A stretch of 5,603 nucleotides of DNA from Candidatus Zixiibacteriota bacterium (lineage in GTDB: Bacteria > Zixibacteria > MSB-5A5 > GN15 > JACZUZ01), in the NCBI GenBank assembly GCA_022563625.1, contig JADFNA010000139.1:1-5603 (forward strand). Direction: 5' to 3'. A program made the translations under genes and the position numbers. Below the pieces are notes generated by a model. That model searched no databases. It worked only from the letters and a program-made list of their open reading frames with translations, and was not told the DNA's origin. Position 1 is the stretch's first letter, and each line of letters begins with the position of its first letter. This document shows, one piece after another, positions 1 through 4,390 of this stretch.

Positions 1-156
1 TGAATCGTTTTGCAAGGCATCCTGGACATTGCCTGCGATATCGTCGCATAAGGACTCCATGGCGCTTGAATTCTCAACCAGGCCCGCCACAACCTGTTCC
101 ATGAATTGCTGGTCTGCCAGCACATTGCCCACATCGCTATCTTTTATGAATCCCAT
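1..156 (-). CDS. Hypothetical protein, N-terminal fragment (runs off the left edge)
   Basis: I do not recognise this protein. The reading frame opens with ATG at 156-154 and stays open for 52 codons to the window edge, so the C-terminus is missing. The start is well supported by GGGAGGT upstream with a 7-base spacer. The visible part begins MGFIKDSDVGNVLADQQFME and continues with an acidic, probably helical segment rich in Asp, Glu, Asn and Gln. It has no signal peptide, no membrane segment and one Cys. It is transcribed divergently from the peptidase gene at 387, so the 157-386 gap probably carries its promoter. A small cytoplasmic or regulatory protein is possible, but the sequence does not support a function. 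The + strand ORF over the same bases lacks a comparable ribosome binding site and is treated as a shadow. Confidence 0.7.
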   Translation of the reverse strand, partial: MGFIKDSDVGNVLADQQFMEQVVAGLVENSSAMESLCDDIAGNVQDALQNDS

Positions 157-386
157 TGAACGTACCTCCCTTTGTATGTTTGAGTATTTGTTAAACCAGA
201 ATCCACCTCCCTAAACATTGGGTGATTTCCCTGCATTTGTGGAGGCAGATTTATTCTCCCCACGCCTGAGGCCAGTGCAAAGGAACGAGAGGGGATGAGT
301 TTCGAAATCCCCGATGACGGTTAAATAGAAATGGCACGTCGAAGGTCCGGAATTTTAGAGAATGTCCGTCCGAAGCTGTTCGGTTA
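157..386. other. Intergenic region between divergent genes
   Basis: This 230-base stretch separates the start of the - strand gene at 156 from the + strand peptidase at 387, and probably holds both promoters. I could not find a convincing -35/-10 pair. TTTCGA near 300 with TTAAAT at 321 is too weak to call. The clearest structure is an inverted repeat, GGGGAT (291-296) with ATCCCC (307-312), around a 10-base loop containing TTCGAA. An upstream TCCCC near 257 could pair with the same GGGGA, so two exclusive folds are possible. There is no T-tract, so it is not a standard terminator. The + strand also contains an 18-codon micro-ORF at 331-387, described separately. Confidence 0.5.
164..170 (-). 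promoter_or_regulatory. Shine-Dalgarno site for the gene starting at 156
   Basis: Read on the - strand, this is GGGAGGT, followed by 7 bases and then ATG at 156. It is a near-perfect anti-16S match and it fixes the start of the edge gene. The same heptamer precedes the gene at 2228, so it looks like this genome's preferred ribosome binding site. A second GGGAGGT lies further upstream on the same strand, near 205-211, but no usable start codon follows it. Confidence 0.8.
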
Positions 387-387
387 A
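331..387 (+). other. Possible leader micro-ORF, stop overlaps the peptidase start
   Basis: An ATG at 331 opens an 18-codon frame, MARRRSGILENVRPKLFG, ending in TAA at 385-387. The last A of that stop is the first base of the peptidase ATG (TAATG). Such an overlap is the classic geometry for translational coupling, and the peptidase itself has no recognisable Shine-Dalgarno site. Against it, the micro-ORF has no clear ribosome binding site either, and short frames arise by chance. I list it as possible only. Confidence 0.25.
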
Positions 388-2111
388 TGAAGAAAGTAGG
401 CGTAAAGAAATGGATATCGGATATAACGCTACTTTGGCACCCTGAGGCTCTAGAAATGGTAGCTGAAGCCGGGCGAACCGAACTGTCTCAGTACGAGGGG
501 TATCGGTTAGATTCGGTGATTACCAAGATGGAGCGAGATATCGCCGCGCAGGGCTACCACGTTTCTGTGACCGCCGAGGTTGATGATTATCTTGGACAGT
601 ACTTTGAATTGATGACCGGGTTTGAGGCGCGCTGCCGCGAACAAGACGAGGGTAACTGGAAAGAGCTTCTCGAGCGTGAGAACCTGCGTGAAATAAAATT
701 CCCGCTCAATGAAACACGAGACCTCGCCAGGATCAAGATGGACCCTGCTTTGGAAGGACTCGCGGCGGAACTGGCAACCAACGGTTATCACGGCTGGAAC
801 CGCCTGTATGATAAGATGGCCGGCGATATGACTGTACGCTGGAGTGACAATGGTTCAGCGGAGGATATTTCTCTGGGGCAGCTGGCCGGGAAATTTTATC
901 ACGCGGACCGTCAGGTAAGAAAAGATGCGTTCGAAAAGCTGACTGAGGCCTGGAAGCGCCGCCAGGCGCTTGCAGCTATGGCTCTGAATTATCAGGGCGG
1001 GTTCCGGCTCTCGCTTTATAAACGCCGGGGCTGGAAGTCGGCCCTCGATGAACCGCTGCGTATCAACCGCATGAAAAAAGAGACACTTGACGCCATGTGG
1101 CAGGCCTGCGGCGAGGGAGCGCAGAAGCTCAAACCGTATATTGAAGCGAAAAAGAAACTGCTGGGTATTGATACGTTCAACTGGTATGACGAAACGGCGC
1201 CGGTCGGGGCTTCTTCGTCACAGTTTAGTTGGGATGAAGCCTGGCAGTTTGTGCTTGATAATGTCGGGGCATTCAGCGCCGACATGCGCGACTTTGTGAT
1301 ACTGGCGCGGGACAAGCGCTGGGTGGAGGGGGAAGACCGCCCGGGCAAAGCCGGCGGAGGTTTTTGCACCGGGTTTCCGCTCAACAAAGAGACGCGCATC
1401 TTTATGACTTTTGCCAATACCTATGGTGACCTGAGCACACTGGCGCATGAGCTGGGCCATTCCTATCATAACTGGGCCATCAAAGACCTGCCGCACCTGG
1501 TGACACAATATCCAATGTGTCTGGCGGAGACTGCCTCGACGTTTAACGAATTGCTGGTGATTGACGCGGCGCTGAAACAATCTGGAGACTCGCAGGAGCG
1601 CCTGATGCTTCTTGATCAGAAAATGCAGTCCGCGCTAACGTTTTTCTGCAACATCCGCGCGAGGTATTTGTTTGATATGAGTTTTTACCGGCGCCGGGCC
1701 GAAGGTACGCTGACACCGGCTGAATTGAGCGAACTGATGGTCCAGGCCCAGAGGGAAGCCTATGGCGGCCTGATTGACGAAGATGGACTTCACCCGCTCT
1801 TCTGGGCGTCCAAGTTACACTTCTATGCCACCGATTATCCGTTTTATAATTTCCCGTATACTTTTGGATACCTGTTTGCAACCGGCGTATACACCCACGC
1901 CACTGGACAGGGCGGACCGTTTGCCGACGGCTACCGCGCGCTTTTGACGGACACCGGACGGATGAGCGCAGAAGACGTGGCGTCAAAACATCTGGGAGTT
2001 GATTTGACCAAACCTGAGTTCTGGCAAAACTCTGTTCAGAGCGCTCTGGCAGGTCTGGAGGATTTTGTCTCACTGGCGGAAAAAGAATACCAGGGATCAC
2101 CTGATAAATGA
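387..2111 (+). CDS. M3 family metallopeptidase, oligoendopeptidase F type
   Basis: A 574-residue zinc peptidase predicted to cleave short peptides in the cytoplasm, since no signal peptide or membrane segment is visible. The active site is the gluzincin motif HELGH at residues 354-358: His354 and His358 bind zinc and Glu355 is the catalytic base. Glu381 in the AETAS segment is the likely third ligand. The C-terminal signature around residues 478-496 (HFYATDYPFYNFPYTFGYL) is typical of PepF-like M3 enzymes and supplies the substrate-binding His and Tyr residues. Residues from about 110 to 260 match the helical region that precedes the catalytic domain in this family. The length is close to the family norm of about 560-600. 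The extreme N-terminus lacks the usual Trp-Asp-Leu...Leu-Phe-Pro start that I associate with PepF proteins. ATG 387 is the first in-frame start after a stop at 315-317; there is no clear ribosome binding site, but the start overlaps the stop of a micro-ORF. The family call is secure; the substrate is unknown. Confidence 0.93.
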   Translation: MKKVGVKKWISDITLLWHPEALEMVAEAGRTELSQYEGYRLDSVITKMERDIAAQGYHVSVTAEVDDYLGQYFELMTGFEARCREQDEGNWKELLERENLREIKFPLNETRDLARIKMDPALEGLAAELATNGYHGWNRLYDKMAGDMTVRWSDNGSAEDISLGQLAGKFYHADRQVRKDAFEKLTEAWKRRQALAAMALNYQGGFRLSLYKRRGWKSALDEPLRINRMKKETLDAMWQACGEGAQKLKPYIEAKKKLLGIDTFNWYDETAPVGASSSQFSWDEAWQFVLDNVGAFSADMRDFVILARDKRWVEGEDRPGKAGGGFCTGFPLNKETRIFMTFANTYGDLSTLAHELGHSYHNWAIKDLPHLVTQYPMCLAETASTFNELLVIDAALKQSGDSQERLMLLDQKMQSALTFFCNIRARYLFDMSFYRRRAEGTLTPAELSELMVQAQREAYGGLIDEDGLHPLFWASKLHFYATDYPFYNFPYTFGYLFATGVYTHATGQGGPFADGYRALLTDTGRMSAEDVASKHLGVDLTKPEFWQNSVQSALAGLEDFVSLAEKEYQGSPDK

Positions 2112-2127
2112 TGAAACATAAATGATG
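2104..2127. repeat. Short direct repeat over the peptidase stop codon
   Basis: ATAAATGATG occurs at 2104-2113 and again at 2118-2127, a 14-base period. The first copy contains the TGA stop of the peptidase gene. No terminator hairpin follows, so transcription may continue towards the gene at 2228, 116 bases downstream. The meaning of the repeat is unknown and it may be slippage noise. Confidence 0.5.
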
Positions 2128-2177
2128 CAGCAACTAATATTACTTCACTCAATAGGGTCCGGCGACGGGGTCAATAC

Positions 2178-2188
2178 TTCACAGTGAA
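2178..2188. promoter_or_regulatory. Small palindrome upstream of the DUF1028 gene
   Basis: TTCAC-A-GTGAA is a perfect 11-base dyad lying 39 bases before the ATG at 2228. It could be a half-size operator or a weak hairpin in the leader. No good -35/-10 pair could be assigned next to it, so the role is a guess. Confidence 0.2.
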
Positions 2189-2216
2189 TTGAAGACTGAG
2201 CTTCTTAATCCGGACC

Positions 2217-2223
2217 GGGAGGT
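2217..2223 (+). promoter_or_regulatory. Shine-Dalgarno site for the DUF1028 gene
   Basis: GGGAGGT followed by four bases and ATG at 2228. It decides the start: the longer frame beginning with TTG at 2189 has no such site and would put 13 extra residues, several of them charged, in front of a normal signal peptide. Confidence 0.8.
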
Positions 2224-2227
2224 CATC

Positions 2228-3487
2228 ATGACCCGAGTTCTCACAATTCCACACAGTACCGCTTCTCTCAAAGGTGTTCTCAAACTCTGGGCGCTGGCAG
2301 GGATAATCTCAGTCTCTGTTTTATCCCACGCACACGCGACATTTTCCATTGTGGCGGTTGATACACTTACCGGCGCTGTCGGCGGCGCAGGCGCGTCATG
2401 TATCGCCGGATCGAACATCATCAATCGCATTATCGAAAGTGTCGGGGCGGTGCATGCGCAAGCGTTTTGGATACGGGAAAACATGGATAACATGGAGCAG
2501 CGTCTGGCTGAGGGCCTGACTCCGGATTCTATTATCGCCTGGATGGTGGCCAATGACGTACAGGGCACGCCGTCGTTCCGCCAGTACCTTGCGGTAACAC
2601 TGGCAGGCTCCGGAGTTTCGGCGGGTTTCACCGGGTTTGACGCAAGCAATTTCAAAGGCAACAGGTTTGCCGCAACATATTCGATAGCGGGTAACATATT
2701 AAACGACACGATCGTGCTTGATGATATGAAAACCGCATATCTTGCTACCAGTGGGCCACTCGAAGAAAAACTGATGGCGGCTTTGCAGGGGGCCAAGCGG
2801 GTGGGCGCAGACCTGCGCTGTACCAATTCCGGCAGGTCCTCGATTTCCGCATTTATAAAGGTTACCTATCCCGGAGATGGATCCCCTCGCCTTTATCTGA
2901 ATGTGCAAACAACCCCTTCGGGGACCGAACCAATCGACGTATTGCAAGGAATGTTCGATGATTGGAAACTGGCTCAGCAGGCCAACGCGGACCTTTCGAC
3001 TGTCACTCCAAGTGTGGATTCCATTCCGGCATCAGGGACAGCGTCCACGATTCTTACCATCACTCCGCTCAATCAAAACAGCGAGACCCCTACTCTGGGA
3101 CTGGTTGTGTCGGCGGCTAACACCGGGGCCGGAACGCTCTCGGCGGTTACTGACAACGGTGACGGCACATATGAAGTGACGTTGACCTCAGCGACCGTTC
3201 GTGGCGATGATGTGGTCCAGGTATCTGTTGACGCCGGGGGGGTGGTCACCCAGCTTACACAACAGCCTGCCGTTTTCTATTTTCGTTGTGGTGACCCGAA
3301 CAATGACGGCAATGTAAATATTTCTGATATTACTTATTTGATTGCGCGGATTTTTGCCGGTGGAGCTTCGCCTCTACCGGAACTGTCAGGTGATGCGAAT
3401 GGATCAGGCGGCGTGAATATATCTGATATTACATATTTGATAGCGCGGATTTTTGCCGGAGGCGCTGCGCCCGTTTGTCCGTCCTAA
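2228..3487 (+). CDS. Secreted DUF1028 (Ntn-hydrolase-like) protein with Ig-like domain and dockerin repeats
   Basis: A 419-residue modular exported protein. Residues 1-37 form a signal peptide: basic residues near the N-terminus, a hydrophobic core around residues 20-33, and a good AHA cleavage site. The mature chain would begin TFSIVAVD, exactly where the DUF1028 family begins. That domain runs to about residue 250, with the family pattern TGxVGxAxASC, a GFTG segment, YSIAGNIL and GADLRC. DUF1028 is, as I recall, grouped with Ntn hydrolases, which use an N-terminal nucleophile, so Thr38 could be catalytic after signal cleavage. Its substrate is unknown. Cys58 and Cys198 could form a disulfide. 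Residues 252-351 look like an invasin/Big-type Ig domain (TITPLNQN, DNGDGTYEVTLTS). Residues 353-419 hold two dockerin-type calcium loops (356-367 and 389-400) followed by ISDITYLIARIFAGG; the second loop has Ser instead of Asp at position 5. The gene is convergent with the methyltransferase, 90 bases apart. Domain calls are from motif reading; the DUF1028 and dockerin calls are strong, the Ig-like call moderate. Confidence 0.88.
   Translation: MTRVLTIPHSTASLKGVLKLWALAGIISVSVLSHAHATFSIVAVDTLTGAVGGAGASCIAGSNIINRIIESVGAVHAQAFWIRENMDNMEQRLAEGLTPDSIIAWMVANDVQGTPSFRQYLAVTLAGSGVSAGFTGFDASNFKGNRFAATYSIAGNILNDTIVLDDMKTAYLATSGPLEEKLMAALQGAKRVGADLRCTNSGRSSISAFIKVTYPGDGSPRLYLNVQTTPSGTEPIDVLQGMFDDWKLAQQANADLSTVTPSVDSIPASGTASTILTITPLNQNSETPTLGLVVSAANTGAGTLSAVTDNGDGTYEVTLTSATVRGDDVVQVSVDAGGVVTQLTQQPAVFYFRCGDPNNDGNVNISDITYLIARIFAGGASPLPELSGDANGSGGVNISDITYLIARIFAGGAAPVCPS
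3317..3463 (+). repeat. Two dockerin repeats at DNA level (99-base period)
   Basis: The core at 3317-3364 recurs at 3416-3463 with 43 of 48 bases identical; all five differences fall at third codon positions, and all keep the amino acid. Each copy encodes NISDITYLIARIFAGG. High synonymous similarity points to fairly recent duplication or conversion within the gene. Confidence 0.85.
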
Positions 3488-3540
3488 GACTGGATTTCAT
3501 GGAGGGCAACTTCAAATTGACCCGCAACGTTTCAAGGGAT

Positions 3541-3570
3541 TTGGTAGCATTTGGTAGCATTTGTAGGCAT
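3541..3570. repeat. Three-copy 10-base tandem repeat in convergent gap
   Basis: TTGGTAGCAT occurs at 3541-3550 and 3551-3560, followed by a degenerate third copy TTGTAGGCAT at 3561-3570. It lies between the ends of the two convergent genes (stops at 3487 and 3578). The rest of the 3488-3577 gap shows no GC-rich stem with a T-tract, so no intrinsic terminator can be named for either gene. The repeat may be simple slippage or a small dispersed element. Confidence 0.7.
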
Positions 3571-3577
3571 TTCAAAC

Positions 3578-4273
3578 TCATTCACTCCGTTTGTGAGCCA
3601 CCACTTGAATTTGCGCCACGGCGCCGCCTAGCGTCTGGTCAATTGGAGCGCCGATGGTAAAGAACAGGCGGTCCCATAGTTTATTGATGCGCGTCCCGTC
3701 CAGATGGAGTGAGCGGGATATTCGGCGGCGAACGGAGTTTAGCTTGAACAGCACATGTCCAAAACCCGACACCCGTGTCCTTTGCATTGTGTAATCATAG
3801 CCGCTGTCCTGACGATCAATTGAAACGATCTCTGCATTCTCCAGGCCCTCCACCAGTGTCCGCAAATCATAAGAGACGGGCGACCAACTGTCACTTTTAT
3901 CGATACGGAACGTCGCTTTGTGATCGGTATTAAACACACTCGGAAAACGTCCCTGCTCATATAAATCTTCATCGGGTACCACAAGAATCAAATATCCGCC
4001 CGGTTTTATTAACGCCCACCATTGCCTGAGCGCGCCGGGAACATTTGCCATGTGCTCCAAACAATGCGAACTGTGCGCCGCGTCATAGCTTTCCGCCTGG
4101 CGATATTCCAGAATATTACAAGCGTCGCCATGTTCAAGGTCGAAAGGTTCGGCCGTCTTGGTCACGCGGTCAACACCACAGCCGATGTCAATCACTTTGC
4201 CAGACAGGTATTTTTCGATAAACTCCGGGCCGCGGATGAGATTGGTTTTGCTGGCTTCATTGGTCATCTGCAT
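3578..4273 (-). CDS. Class I SAM-dependent methyltransferase (Methyltransf_11-like)
   Basis: A 231-residue cytoplasmic enzyme that would transfer a methyl group from S-adenosylmethionine to an unidentified acceptor. Motif I is VIDIGCG at residues 27-33. A compact motif II follows at about 44-50 (FDLEHGD). SYDAAHSSHCLEHM at 62-75 corresponds to the motif III/IV region, and KPGGYLILVVPD at 90-101 is the usual post-core strand. The short distance between motif I and FDLEHGDA, plus the SSHCLEH segment and a C-terminal AQIQVVAHK strand, resemble a subgroup often found near glycosyltransferase and polysaccharide genes. That link is from memory, and no such genes are visible here. The start is ATG 4273 or the ATG two codons later at 4267; neither has a clear Shine-Dalgarno site. 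A TATAAT promoter and a strong hairpin lie directly upstream. The frame is closed upstream by a TGA, and no other start fits. The fold call is secure; the substrate is unknown. Confidence 0.88.
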   Translation of the reverse strand: MQMTNEASKTNLIRGPEFIEKYLSGKVIDIGCGVDRVTKTAEPFDLEHGDACNILEYRQAESYDAAHSSHCLEHMANVPGALRQWWALIKPGGYLILVVPDEDLYEQGRFPSVFNTDHKATFRIDKSDSWSPVSYDLRTLVEGLENAEIVSIDRQDSGYDYTMQRTRVSGFGHVLFKLNSVRRRISRSLHLDGTRINKLWDRLFFTIGAPIDQTLGGAVAQIQVVAHKRSE

Positions 4274-4307
4274 AGCGCCTGGAGAGCGGATTCCCGCTCT
4301 TGGCGCT
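4274..4307 (-). other. Stem-loop abutting the methyltransferase start
   Basis: AGCGCC (4274-4279) pairs with GGCGCT (4302-4307), and AGAGCGG (4283-4289) pairs with CCGCTCT (4294-4300). This gives a 13-base-pair GC-rich stem with a 3x1 internal loop and an ATTC tetraloop. It ends on the base before ATG 4273. With the predicted promoter just upstream, it would make up nearly the whole 5' leader of the methyltransferase mRNA and could mask ribosome entry or protect the 5' end. It lacks a T-tract, so it is a poor terminator for the gene upstream at 4391. It might alternatively be a dispersed REP-like palindrome. Confidence 0.7.
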
Positions 4308-4315
4308 CAACTAGA

Positions 4316-4344
4316 ATTATAGAGTGGCGAAGGGTAGTTGAAAA
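4316..4344 (-). promoter_or_regulatory. Predicted sigma70-type promoter of the methyltransferase gene
   Basis: On the - strand, a perfect TATAAT sits at 4321-4316. A TTTTCA box (4 of 6 to TTGACA) lies at 4344-4339, with an ideal 17-base spacer. Transcription would start near 4308-4309, right at the edge of the stem-loop, giving a leader of about 35 bases. It lies in the 117-base gap after the TSP3 gene, so the methyltransferase is probably transcribed independently of that gene. Confidence 0.6.
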
Positions 4345-4390
4345 GTTAAAATGTCAGCGGCAGCCCGGTGAGCGGGAGTAAAATCGAAGA

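Noticed and set aside
29..214. + strand ORF opposite the left-edge gene
   Set aside because: No ribosome binding site and no recognisable motif; the - strand frame has an excellent Shine-Dalgarno site.
1016..2133. - strand ORFs inside the peptidase gene
   Set aside because: They are antisense shadows of a clearly recognised M3 peptidase frame and have no motifs of their own.
2189..2227. Extension of the DUF1028 gene to a TTG start at 2189
   Set aside because: It has no ribosome binding site, whereas ATG 2228 has GGGAGGT at the right distance and begins a normal signal peptide.
2112..2227. Sigma70 promoter for the DUF1028 gene
   Set aside because: AT-rich hexamers exist (for example around TAATAT near 2137), but none has a -35 partner at acceptable spacing.
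3475..3660. + strand ORF across the convergent gap
   Set aside because: It overlaps the ends of both well-supported genes, includes the tandem repeat, and shows no protein motif.
4345..4390. Terminator after the TSP3 gene
   Set aside because: The best stem (CCCG with CGGG around five bases, near 4364-4377) is only four base pairs and has no adjacent U-tract on the transcript strand.
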